Origin: Ooceraea biroi
Lineage: Eukaryota > Arthropoda > Insecta > Hymenoptera > Formicidae
Length of the DNA stretch: 64,000 nucleotides
Assembly: GCF_003672135.1 (NCBI RefSeq)
Contig: NC_039510.1
Span: forward strand, 5,456,001 to 5,520,000
Direction of reading: 5' to 3'
Shown here: one piece after another, positions 1-12,335 of the stretch
Layout: each line of letters begins with the position of its first letter
Numbering within the stretch: the first letter of the stretch is position 1
Notes under the pieces: generated by a model
What the model was told of the DNA's origin: nothing
Database searches by the model: none
The model's input: only the letters and a program-made list of their open reading frames with translations
Position numbers and translations under genes: made by a program

Positions 1-1499
1 GGCGAAACTTTATATGGATATGGCTCGCGTTTTTATCCCGTGAAAAGTAATGCACGATCCCATTGAGACGGTGATGGGATTCGATTCGACTCTACGTCCG
101 AGCTTTCACCGGCGTGTCGATGCATAAGTTATTATTGCATAAAAATAAAAAAGCGGCTAGCTTCACGCGAATCGCTGCAAATACTAATAACGTTGCAATT
201 AGGTTACGTCATTCGATAATTAAAAGCTACGACTGCGCAGTTTTTCCCGCCAGCATGTTGCGAATACATCGAGACACAATACGCTTTCGAGTATATTCCA
301 AAAAAATATCAAAAAATATTACCCACAATGAAGCAGTTGTTCCTGCAATAAAATTTCCTAACACCCCGTCTCTTGACGATAAAATCCTGTCGGAACAACC
401 GGCTTGGCGGATTTGGATGACTTTTACGATACTCATGACAATACTCATACTCTCGTGGAAAACTTTAATCGACAAAATGCAAGAACACACCGTGAAGGGA
501 AAGGTCAACAGCATCGAGAACCGCAGGTTTGCAGTCGGCTGCGTTACCACGAAGAGATGCGATAACACGAGCGTACGTTTCACATGCATTAGCAGACGAT
601 TGGAAGCCGAGCGCTACACAAATGTAAGCCTTGTCTCTCCAAGACTCCCGCTCGCGTCGCGGCACTCTCGCCTTACACTCGCAGCGTCGTCGTCGGGACG
701 ACACACAGTGAGACGGATTCCTGCGAAGCGTCTGGCGTGTCGTCGTGCTGACCTGGCTAATGTCACGAGAACTCGAGAGTCGATAAAAAGGGCTCGTTGT
801 GCGCGAGGAACCCCGAGCTGGCCGCACACGGGCGTTAAACTGTAAATTACTAATGGTGCGCGGCGGCGTTCGGTGTCTCGCGAACGCGGAAACGACGAGA
901 CGTTTTACCCGACGAATTACGGCTCCGCTCCGCTCGTGCATTCACGAGCGAGTACAAGTGGGTGCTCGCGCACGTTTTTAACATCACCGCTTCCTCGCGA
1001 TAAATCACCGCGGCGAGAGGCGCGTCATCAGCATTTCAGCGCGAGGCGAGCGAGCGAATCGCGCATCCATCATCGTTTCAAATGATGGAATCACCAACGA
1101 TGACGACGACGATGACGAGAATGACGAGAAGATCGGAAGTGTTCACACGGTGATGACATTCGATCACGCCGCGTAAAACCAACGATCGTTTAGAAGATTA
1201 CGTGTATCTGTATGAATTGCATGTGCTTAAACAGCCGAAGATAATAGATATTAGAAGTGTAATTTGTACGACAGAAACCTTAATAAAATTCGAAATATTG
1301 TTTTAAAGAGCGACGAACGGCGTTAATTTTCTAAAACTTCTATGTAAATTCGATTATTTCTTCTAAAACGTAGTAGCAGTAGCAGTACTTATTTCTCTTC
1401 TTCGTGATATTATGTTCATATTGAAAAATTGCTTGCGGGAGAGAAAGTTCTGAGCGCGGGCGTAAAGTAAATTGCGTACGAGTGTCATAATCACGATGC
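1..1499. other. Non-coding stretch, no gene recognised
   Basis: No protein family is recognisable on either strand. A GC-rich patch at about 590-1090 has overlapping open frames on both strands with Arg/Ser/Ala-rich translations, as expected from CpG-rich non-coding DNA. An A-rich TATA-like string (GATAAAAAGG, about 780-789) lies in this patch and could belong to a promoter, but no initiator or first exon could be tied to it. A short GAC/GAT-rich run lies near 1100-1125. Confidence 0.4.
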
Positions 1500-1682
1500 G
1501 CTCAACTTTTTCGCGCTTCGACTAAATTCACGGTTGATTCGATGCAATTTGGTTCAAAATTGATTCGATCGACTCAACATCGATTGCATGCAAATCGATT
1601 TTTCTACGAACAGATAATGTTTTTCTCGTGCATCCTTGATTTCAGTAGAAATCAATACTTTGTGAAAGTAAGTCATTGCTTT
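1500..1682. repeat. Diverged direct duplication, copy 1
   Basis: This segment matches 2245-2444 in the same orientation. Shared words in the same order are GTTGATTC (1533 and 2280), CATGCAAATCGATTTTTCTAC (1587 and 2341), GTGCATCCTTG (1629 and 2390) and AGTCATTGCT (1671 and 2432). The offset drifts from 747 to 761, so the copies differ by small indels. A further weak match (TCATCTCCGCG at about 1783, TCGTCTCCGCG at about 2465) suggests the duplicated unit once extended further. No coding potential is shared by the two copies. Confidence 0.7.
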
Positions 1683-2244
1683 ATGTGACTAAATTACCAT
1701 TGGCCATATCGAGACCATTTCTGATACCATTCTATTGAAGAAGAAGAAGAAGAGAAGCTTTATGTGAATCAACTCGTGTGTTCATCTCCGCGGATGTTAC
1801 GGACTCTCTCATCCGTAAGTGATTTAGACGATCCACGCTAGGTAATCAATATCATCATACTATCGTGAAACCAACTAACTCAAGAGAATCAATGCGATTT
1901 TTCAATATTACTATTGCTACTACCGCTACTCTACACATGTAAAAATCAAGCACTCACCGATAATGAATCCCTCGTAGTCCATCGACGAAAACAGCGACCT
2001 GGCACCGTCACGATTGGAATCATCGATGTAGCTCCGCTTCATCCTTGCACTTCTCTTGTCGGCTACATTTCACAAAGGACACGATTAGAGCTCAAACGAT
2101 ACTTCCGAAATGGTGCATTAACGATACGATACTTTTCGCGAATTAATTAATGTCAATTTTATTAATCCAAGCGATTTTACTCATAAGTTCCATGTAAAAG
2201 TGTGATAATGTAGACAAAGTGACGAGAATCGCACATCATTTGCG

Positions 2245-2444
2245 ATGCACTCCACTTTTTCTCTTTGACAAGACTAATAGTTGATTCAATGTAATTTTCT
2301 TCAGAATTGCTTCGTTCAATTTAAGATCGACTATATACGACATGCAAATCGATTTTTCTACAAGTAAATAGTCAAGGATGTTTTTGTTGTGCATCCTTGG
2401 CTTCAATACAGATCGATACTTTGTCAAATTAAGTCATTGCTCTG
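2245..2444. repeat. Diverged direct duplication, copy 2
   Basis: Second copy of the segment at 1500-1682, about 750 bp downstream in the same orientation, with the same ordered words and several small insertions. It is either an old local tandem duplication or two copies of one dispersed repeat family. No terminal inverted repeats or target duplications were found. Confidence 0.7.
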
Positions 2445-5400
2445 TGTAACTCTGCTCATGCATTCGTCTCCGCGCGGAAAGCTTTCTCATTTACACAACA
2501 TTTTATTTTTATTTTAATCATAAACTCTCGTAAATCTTTCTTTTCATATAATACACCATTCAATATTTAAAATAATAAAAAAATCTTTCATTGATTGATT
2601 GTCCGAAAAATGCTGTAATAATAAAGCATTAAAAACGTGCTTATTCACGTGCTTTACATTCCAAGTCCAATGACTTTAAGTATCGACGGTGTTTCTACGT
2701 TGCTATGCTACAGAAACGTCAAAACAAATGTTATCGATCACGAGAAGCGTTCGCACAGTTTCGCTGTGCGAGCTAAGCGTGCAATGCCCCTCCATTGATC
2801 AAACAACAAGCCCGATACATCTGCTCGTGAATTGCCAGATTAAACGAGATAAAATTTCAAACTTTGAAAGTGAATTGCAACTTTCCACCAGCACGCGTTT
2901 ACGTAAGATTAAAATCAATAACGAAATAACGATGGACTTGGAGTGAATGTCTAGACTTCATTCGAGCACGCGAACTCTTGCACCGTAACGTTACGTCGCA
3001 TAATTTACGGCGAAACTTTACGGTAAACCTCTCCGCGCAGCATTGCGCGGCTTTGAGAATTTCCGCTGGAAACAAGTACGTCTCTCGTTTTCGATACACA
3101 CTGTGAATTTCGAGTGTATTCTCCGTTAAATCGGAAAAATCCACTTTGCATTTATACGGCTCTCGGCGATTTATGTTTCACATACAGTATTTTCATTGTA
3201 CTTTCTACTGTAGCTCGCGAAAATTTTCGTCGGCGACGCATGTCATTGCGATACGCGTCATCGCGCGGTACCCTGACGCGATAAAATTCAGCGAGCATGC
3301 TCGGCGAGGAGGAAACGCAAAAAGCGAAAAAAAACGTGAAAAAGTACACTCCTCCGCGTGAAAGCGTCACGATGCATCGCGCACGAGTCAAGTCGCGTAA
3401 CTCCCATTTGCCGGCGCAATTACATCATTCCTGAGCAGCCATCCATACATCCGTACATTGTGCCTATCCGGCCTAGCATCGGGATCCATCTGTTTCTGGA
3501 TCGCCGGTTCGGACAATTGGACGTGTTTGCTATGCGCCACTTTATACTGGTGACCACCGAATCCGGCTACCGTCATAATTGCCGTTCTATCAGCCATAGC
3601 ACGCATTTTCCTGTCCGCGCTGTTTGCCGCTAATTGCCGCGAAATAAGAGCCTTGGTGCACTAAATGCGACGAGAAAAACCGCGCGAAATTACATTTCAT
3701 TATTCATCAATGCATTATGTTCACTTTCGTTAAATATACGTTTCACATTCGGGAATTTGCTTTGGGAATTGAATATCCACTTTCATGAAAGCGGAAAATT
3801 TCACTTGTTCTCGACACCGCTACCGAAACAATATCAAGCACGAAAGGCCAAACTGTTATTTTTGAATTCTGCAATCCAGGATGAAACGATCTTTTCTTCC
3901 TTCTCGTAGATTGGCATGAAATTTTCGTTTACCCCCGGCTCGCAATTACGCCAAGAACGTTGTTACGAGAATTAAAGAGACGTCTCGCATCATAAACCTA
4001 AAAGCAATCTCGGCCCCAATAGCAAATACTGATTAAATTTTTCCTCGACACGGAGTTGCAACATCGTAAATAAGAGACACGGAATTGCAAGACAAACGTT
4101 ATGCGACACAAGAACTAAATCGAACGGATTTGTCCGTAACGTTGAACAAATACTCTATTGAATCTCGCACGGGCACACACACGGGCATATGTAAAATTCC
4201 CCGTTTCAGAAAATTCCGTTTCTCTCGTCGCTACTGAGTTGCGACGTCCGTTCGTTTTACCTACTCGATTACCTGAGAGGTTTACTACCAGGAAGCATCA
4301 TTTTCCGATCCATGAATTTCACAAAGTTGCTCATATACCTATATAACGCGTCATATCATAAAATGCGTTTATGGCTTTTCGATCGTGCGCCTAAAGTGTT
4401 ACGCGAAGACATTACAAACCCCAAACTGCAGCGAATAATGTTCAGAAAACGTAACGCAAAGCAACCGCGATCGCGCCAATGAGCAGCAACAGGGATGCGC
4501 AAAAAACAATTATCCAGGTAATCAAGACTGTTAAAATACAGAGAGAAGAGAAAACGAGGAGATAACTTTTTGGCGCGTCCGCCAACGTCTCGCCTCTCTT
4601 AACGTTTTTCCGCGGCCCGGAATATTTTCAATGGCACCACCGTAGAAAAATACCGACACGTTCCCGCGAGACTCTCGTCCGCCCTCAGCGCTCAATTACG
4701 CCGAGGATTTATCACGGGGAGGAAAGTATCTCGCAGCCGGCAAAAATGGAGTGGCGCGCGCGCGCAGTCGGACGAACGGAGCGGAAGGTTCGTTCGGCTA
4801 AATAATTGCAGCGTGTTGCAGACGCGAAACGACGCTGCGACGAGCACGGCGGGGTCCTCTTCCGGTTTTTTTCACCCCCGTCGCGCTCTTTATCTACCGT
4901 GCCTCCGAGCGAGTCGCGAGAGTTTCGAGCATTTCAAGGGAAAGAAGTCCTCCATGCGTCGGTGATGTTTTATTTTCCTTCTTTGCTCCTTTAGTTTTCT
5001 CACTGTCTAGGATCCCTTGATGCATCGACGATTCTGTATCAATATTTTCCTATCCTTCTGTCGTGAATTTATAACGAATTTATTTAAACACGATATATGT
5101 GTCAATAAGATGTACCTATAATTTAATTTTCGTTAATTGCAATATGAATACTTAATGCTTAAGATGTCAAACGAGTAATTTTATCTCGCTTCGGCTTTTG
5201 CTTGTACAAACACTTTGCGGGGTTATTATATTTATTACTACATTTTGATTTCATTTGTATTATGCATAATTTACTTCTTAATTACTTCGCAGCGATTAAT
5301 GTCAAGCAGGATTTCCTGACTGACATGGCAATTTACGTCTACGCGTATCACACGATTAAGCGCGATAGATAGTCGCGGTAGATTGACTCTGTTGCACCGG

Positions 5401-8400
5401 GATCCTTCAGCGTATCGAGAACACGCCCAATGACTCGTGTCCCTGTATATAACGCGTCAGCAAGGTCGATTACTTGCCTTGCTGCTGATAGTCGCAGCTA
5501 TCATCGTCATCGCGCGCCCTGGGCTATAAATGTGCAAATAAGCGGGCACGCGAACAACATTATTCTCATCGTGAACACGTTGTTTTTACTGTATTTCAAA
5601 CCAAGTTCAGACTTGTACAAAGATGGATCAAACAACTTAATTGTAATACCATGAAATGTAATCATCCTTTTAGCCTTTTTGAACAGGTACTTTCCGCTGT
5701 TAAATAATTGTGATAATTTATTGCCGCATTAATAATACAGTGATAAATAATCACTTAAAGAAAATTAAATGCATATTAGCAACACCGTTAAATTCCATCG
5801 CGGAATCGAATTATTCATAACTCTCGCAGTTTGCATTTTTCTCGGCGTTCATAATACCGCGTTCTGCTGACGTAAAATTTACATTTTGCACGGACAACGA
5901 ATCGTAAAAAAACCACGAGATCCTTCCCGCAACCGCACAGAATAAAATTAAAATCGACGATGCAGTTGTTTAGAAGATGAAAGACCGGCGACCATCGTCG
6001 AGCCACTTTACGAGCTGCGAAATATGCATCCTCGAGATAAATTCTCCGCATAATAAGGTACAGGGAGCGCAAATAAAAGTTGAGACGCAGCCGCGGCGCC
6101 GCCAAGTCGAGAGTTTCGCTTGAGACGAATATGTATCGCAAGACTTACTCGGCATTTGTCTCCGAACAGATCCAGTTTCCGGACGTTTTAAGTCGACGTG
6201 AATCAAAAACTACCGCGATGACGAAGATGAATAAGTTCCAGCCTACTAAGATAACAACGAGAATCTGCTAGTTTCGTAACAGTAGTGTCGGCAAGGATCG
6301 TGGTTCGTCCTTTCCATCTTAATTCAAAGCTCGAAATTATCCCGATTAAAAAGCAGAAAGTAACATAATTATGATTAAGGAAACCCTCGAGACTGAGAAC
6401 CTAATTTAGCTTTAATGAGTTTTCTTAAACTCATGACTTAGTTCGGGAAATACTACGAGAAGCAAAATGTATGGCATATGCGAACATATCAAATTCCGAA
6501 TTCTCAGTCATTCATAAAGATCTCATTGTTATAGAACATATTTTAATTTGAAACAGATTAATTGTTATAAACAAAATCCTGAATGAAATACCATAATCTC
6601 GAGTTAAATAAGCAATTAGTTGATTTTGATGATTATTAATGTAGTGGTAATTTATAAATATATGTAATAATATAAATGCCAATGTCATTGTTTCATAATA
6701 ATTAATGCATTAAATCAATTATTTAATTCCCGCGTGTGTCGATCATAATCCATCTTTGTAATGTGATGTATATCTCACGGCCTTTTAATATCGATACGCG
6801 TCGAATGTTGAACGAAATTTCCGACACTTCGTTAAACGTGTTCGAAGTTTCACGTGGCGGCTGATACATGACCACGCGAACGATCACGTTGGCCTCTATT
6901 TAACAACCGTTGAATAATTCTGTATCAGATAGCTACACGTACCGCTGTAACGCATCCATTATTCGCTCCAATTTGCGATCGAAGTATAATACTCTATGAA
7001 TATGCACGCCATTAGGAATAGTGTTTCTATTATTCCAGCACCTTGTACATCTCAAACTATGGATAGTTCGACCTCAGGGCACGTAGGATCACTAGTAGAC
7101 TGTAGTAGTTACCAGGATTATGGAAGGCGTATAAACTGGACGCTTTGCGGTAAATACTCCGCGTAATAATAGTGATTATCAATATTTGGAAGATATATAC
7201 TTAAAATATAACTTAAAAATAATAAATTTTATAGATTGATACATAATTTGATAGATATAAAATTAATTATGTTTACGAATAACTAGATTTCTTAGAACTT
7301 TTTAAATTCTAATATCCCTATGAACGAGTTTCAAGCTGAAAATATGTCCATTTTTCGTGGATGTCAAATATGAATTTCCAGAGACGTTAATATTGAAAGC
7401 AGAGATTTTCACGCGACACGATATTACCGGAGAACGGAAATATGTCTCGTATCGTATTGAAGTATAGCTTTGCACATTCGCGTCAGCTCGGAGCACCGTC
7501 CAGCGGTCGATCGCGTGCATTCTCCAGTACCAAAAAGCCGTCGATGCGATGGAGAATGCGCTCCTTAGGACCGCAAGTTATTTTAAGAGAACTGGTTTGG
7601 TAGCTGTGCTATATTTACTTTTCTCCGGCACGCCAAAGTCATTGACAGCGTCCTCTTAGCTCTACCTTACCTCCCTCGGCCTTCGCACTTGTGCCGAACC
7701 GCGGTTAAACTGACTTTTGCGATCCATCTTCTATCATTACGATTTATCAATTTGAATATTGCGATCGAGGTTAACAAAACCAAACTTTATTTCATATTAA
7801 ATTCTTAATTTGAGGAATCTTATAATCATAAATTGATGTGTTACATATATGAAATGATATAAGAAATAGATATATCAATTTACGATGCAATTTTATCTCT
7901 ATTTTTATTAGATACATTATTCTGCATATATTAATATCTTGTGTTCTTTTTCAATGTTTTAATAGTCCGTAAATACTATTATATGATGTAATATACTTTG
8001 CATTTAAGATATAATAGATTCGCTTCATTAAATTGCTGCCATTATTGCTATACACCGTCAAGGAAAGATTGGTTAGAATCAACGAGAAACACGAACATCA
8101 AATCATTCTGCAAATAATAACTCAAGACGTAGTTCATCGTAAAATGATCGTTCATGCCGTGCAAACTTTAACGCGGCATTACGAGGCGATGGCGCGCGTG
8201 GCTGGCTTCGAAGAACAATTTAAATCGTTTGTTGAAGGGTTTCCCCTTAGAATTCAACGGTTCATTCGCATACAGACTGCGGAGTCGAATGGAGATCTTG
8301 TGCTGCACTCGAGATTAAATCGTTCCTGGCCATAACAAAACTATAGACACGACTCTTAACCGTTTCACACGTGGCTTTTATTGAACGCCGACTCAGTTTC

Positions 8401-8569
8401 CGAGAGATCCTCTCGACCGTTTCCTACCGCCTGCACTTAGCGTCGATTATATTCTATATAGTAGTATCCGTGCATTCTATTTGCAACATTCACGTTTTGC
8501 CACGAACGTCGGGCAGTATTTGCTGAGATAATATTTCCCATCTTCAGAGCGCGTTCGGCATCGAAAATC
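2445..8569. other. Non-coding stretch, nothing specific
   Basis: AT-rich and GC-richer blocks alternate. Short open frames on both strands resemble no known family. The longest frame with a protein-like composition (8033-8335, + strand, 100 codons) has no recognisable motif and is listed under rejected items. No RNA gene, transposon ends or array was seen. Confidence 0.4.
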
Positions 8570-8578
8570 GAACGCAAA
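8570..8578. repeat. 9-bp target site duplication, left copy
   Basis: GAACGCAAA immediately left of the inverted-repeat element, matched by GGACGCAAA at 9241-9249 with one mismatch. The repeat is direct, not inverted, so it is a duplication of the target rather than a continuation of the element's arms. Confidence 0.7.
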
Positions 8579-9240
8579 GTGTGTGTGAAGCTGGCGTATC
8601 ATTTCGCGGAAAATCATTAATTATTGAGAGTTCTGGCTCCCTTTTTAATAGTTCTAGAGTTCCTGATAGGTTAAACACATAGTTCTGGCCATTAAAGCGA
8701 AAAAATCGCATAGTGCAAAGTGAGACGCCAACTTCACGCAGCCTCTCACTTTGTCCTGCGACAGTTTCCTCCATAATTCCAGTTAGATTTTAAAAGATCT
8801 ACATGAGTTCTAGAAAGAGCTCTAGCGAAAAAAATTTTTTTTTCATCTTTTTATAATTATTAAAGCTAAAAAATGTTTAAGGGAATGACGACTGGTTAAT
8901 TTTAGAGAGTTCTGTGCTTTATGAAATATTTCTCGTGTAGTTCTGAACATATTTAACCATTTTCCAAAGAGTTCTGAATGCAAACATTAACAATTATTTA
9001 ATAAAAAATATTTATCGTCCGAGAAAGACGTATCTACGGAGATATATGTGAGACGCTGGTCGATTTTCGAGAGTTCTGCTTATTCTAAAACAGTTCTCGT
9101 ATAGTTCCGGACATGTACAATGCCTTAATGTATTAGGTTAAACTTTAACTTATCAGGAACTCTAGAACTATTAAAAAGGGAGCCAGAACTCTCAATAATT
9201 AATGATTTTCCGCGAAATGATACGCCAGCTTCACACACAC
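8579..9240. mobile_element. Non-autonomous inverted-repeat transposon, Mutator-like (MITE)
   Basis: A 662-bp element begins GTGTGTGTGAAGCTGGCG and ends with its inverse complement. The arms span about 96 bp each (8579-8674 and 9145-9240) and are nearly identical. A 9-bp direct duplication with one mismatch flanks it. Long terminal inverted repeats with an 8-9 bp duplication are typical of Mutator-like elements; hAT elements make 8 bp but usually have short ends. There is no transposase frame inside, so it would need an enzyme supplied elsewhere. The interior contains the word AGTTCTG or close variants about ten times and a degenerate direct repeat (8887-8957 and 9050-9118), possibly subterminal protein-binding sites. 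The superfamily assignment rests on structure only. Confidence 0.75.
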
Positions 9241-9249
9241 GGACGCAAA
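9241..9249. repeat. 9-bp target site duplication, right copy
   Basis: GGACGCAAA directly after the right arm of the element, matching GAACGCAAA at 8570-8578 at 8 of 9 positions. Confidence 0.7.
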
Positions 9250-12200
9250 AGTTCCGATCCGCAAAAATAATCGCGAGCGCGCACAGTTCCACCGAGAGAC
9301 CGAAAACGAATCAACGCGATTCAGACCGCAACGTTTAATCGCGAGGGGGGATCTGCTTCATCGGAAATGCCGTCTCGATTTCACATGACCGGGCGCGACT
9401 GGGAGTTTCCGTCCAAACAATGGCGAGATCGTACTTGTGACGGCCGCGCTGAGTGCATTCCGTGATGCATTTCGCCCGAGGGTGCAGCGTATTATTATTC
9501 GTCCGCGTATACGCCGAGCGATGTCGAGACGCCGGTGTTAAGTGAATGCCGAGTCGCGGGAATGCTCAATTGCAGGGAACACTCCGGCCGAATTAGGCGG
9601 AGAACAGGCTTGACGAGAGGGCCGAGAGAACCCACTCCGGATATCATTTTTAATGCATCGCGGAAATCACGGGTCATATGAGATTTGTTTGAGCATCCAG
9701 ATAAAAAAAAACGCACATCCGTGCTGCGGATGAACAACGCAACATGCCCCTGATGTCATACGGCCAACCGGTTTTTCGACAAAATGTCTGTAACGTACAA
9801 ACTAAAAAATAAAATGGAAAAGGTATTTTCATACATGTAAAAATAATTTTTTTAATATTTTACGTGTGTAATTTTTGTTTTCGCAGATTTCCTTAAGCAG
9901 TTTGCGCGAGTTATGAAATTACAGCTCACGATTAAACGTATTTGACCTATTCGGCAAAGATGATTTTACGTTAAGAGCGTAGGAGCGAATTGAGAGTTAC
10001 ACGGCCGCGAAAACGAGGTAAAACGACATAAAAATAAATACCGTTTCGAGAGGAGATGCTCAATTGCACAGGACACCACGAAAGACTCAACGAAAGGAGT
10101 TTGTAACTCCCGAGGGAACGGGCGACCAAGTTGTTGGCAAGTTTCGCGATTTTACGCCAACCAGGACGCGCAGAATGCTGTTACCGTGGCGTGACGTTTT
10201 ACGGTCGAATTATTCGGATTCGGGCACGTGTTCGTGCGCGATCAAGGTCGACCGGAAAAATCTCTGAAAATTTTGCAGATTAATTCAATCATTATAGGTA
10301 CGCTGGTCGTAAAACGATTACGGTCCCGGAAGAGAGCGTGACGAGACAAGGACGAGAAGAACGGTTCGATAATCGAAGAGTATCGCCCGCGTTGAGAGGG
10401 TGCTCGATCGAGGACTCTGACCGAATTAGCGAGAAGAGGGTTGCCGAGGCAAAAAAGAGACACACGAGTGGAAGCGAAGTGCATCCATTCTCGACTTGAC
10501 GCGCTCGCAGCTGCAAAACATTTCGCTGATACCAGTCCACCCGTTATATGTATAGACCCTATAGACTCGCGTGTTTTTCTGGTCCAACGAATCCTCAGCT
10601 CGCGCGAGAGAAGAGACGAATAATTATTAGGTCACCCGGGGCAATTCCGAGCTACGTCAAAGTATCCTGAACGCTATCCATTTAATCGCTACGATAAGCT
10701 TCGATAACAAAATACAAGAACGAGCTACAAGAAGCATGAGCTTACGCTGAAAATGAGAAGAAAATATGCAGAGCACGCGTTCCTTCTTTCACAGTGGATT
10801 TCGCAGTCCGGATAATTAATTGATCGTGACTCATCGCGAATATGGAAAGCTGCATTATAATTCTTTTGAGCATGATTTCTACGATAATCCGATAACTCGA
10901 AAATACTATCAAGAAGATGTCGAAGCCCGCGTGACGAAACCGCGCGTTGTTAAGCTTTCGAAAATGCTCGTTAACTCTGTTGTCTCCCTCGAGGAAAGTG
11001 TGACGGTACTAATTAAGTGAAAAAAAAGGGAAGTTCACCGTCGTGGAAAAGCGATCGAAAGTAACGTTGCGCGTGCTAAGGGCTTAACAGAGCGAGAATG
11101 AGAGCAAATACGAAGTCGAAAGGATGCTCCATCGCTGCCCGCCGGTGGAATTAGCGAGGGCGAGACGCGACGATGAGAAGCCTCGTGCACGCGAGAGGAG
11201 GAAGTATAATAATTGGATGTCAGCACCCACAAGTGTGTGCGGAACATTCGCGCGCGTACGTTTCGCTCGGCGTGCCATTCCATCCATTCCAGGCCGCCGT
11301 CTCACCCTTTTCCCAGCCTTCTCGTCTTCCTCTCTCGCTGCTGCTCGCTCGCGGCGACCCTCGCGGCCCGCGCTCTTTTTCCTCTTTGTGATGGATCCAG
11401 CTGCGCGCGTATAAATAAAATAAAGCTCCTTCCTGGCTGCTAACGCATCCCGACGCGCAAAGTGCGATTCCAAAAAAGAGAAAACGGAAGGCCGATGCAG
11501 CGGCGACGGCGGTCGTCCGACGGAGCCACGTGGAATTACGTCGCGTCGTTCGAATCATTTATCTCGCGACGAGCGCGTCTGGTCTTGCGCGACCTCGAGG
11601 AAACGTCAAGCGACGGATCGAGATAAATGACTACCAGGATAAAGTAATTAAAACCCGCGCTAAGATCGAACTAGTGCTGCAATGGAATCCGATTGAAGAA
11701 GGTATAATTATAGGATATATCGTTACTTCCGGTGTGTTACGCGCGGGACTGTTGGGTGGATCAACGGATAGACTCGTTAAACGCATCCCTCATTAAACGA
11801 ATCGCTCATTAAAGCCGCCGGGGATCGACGAGCATCCCGCGCGCGATTGCGTTACCGTGTCAATCGAGACAGAATTACCATCGCCCGTAGCTCACAGCTC
11901 GCAACTTTTCGCGAAACGAAATTGAAAACGGAATTATTCACGCGAGGAGGATCGTCGCACGATCGCATGTACCACGAGGAAAATAGAAATGCCAAGATCG
12001 ATCGAGCCCTCGAACGAGTTAAAGAGAGGAAATCGACGGCAGCAGCCACGACATAACGAGAACGTTCGACGATCACGAAGTGCACTTCGCTCATCCACGT
12101 TATTTCCAGCCGTGTTCTCGCATCCCCGCGTGCATCCGTCTCGATCTGCTGCGGGATAAACGTTCCCGCACAATGCATGGAATCCGACGTGGTCCCGCAA

Positions 12201-12300
12201 CCACCGTCCTGGAATCGTCCGGGAATCACGGCGCGCACGACCATAGTATCTCAAATTTACATTTGATATGCACACGTAACATGCAACATGCACATAAGTG

Positions 12301-12335
<35 letters not shown>

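Noticed and set aside
114..845. 243-codon plus-strand open frame
   Set aside because: It crosses from AT-rich to CpG-rich sequence, has no motif, and is overlapped by equally long frames on the other strand. Its composition follows the local base content.
8033..8335. 100-codon plus-strand frame with protein-like composition
   Set aside because: No motif, start context or splice support, and the length is within chance for this window. A homology search would be needed to revive it.
11035..11558. Cluster of overlapping open frames on both strands
   Set aside because: Mutually overlapping Arg/Ser/Ala-rich translations without motifs, typical of a CpG-rich non-coding patch.
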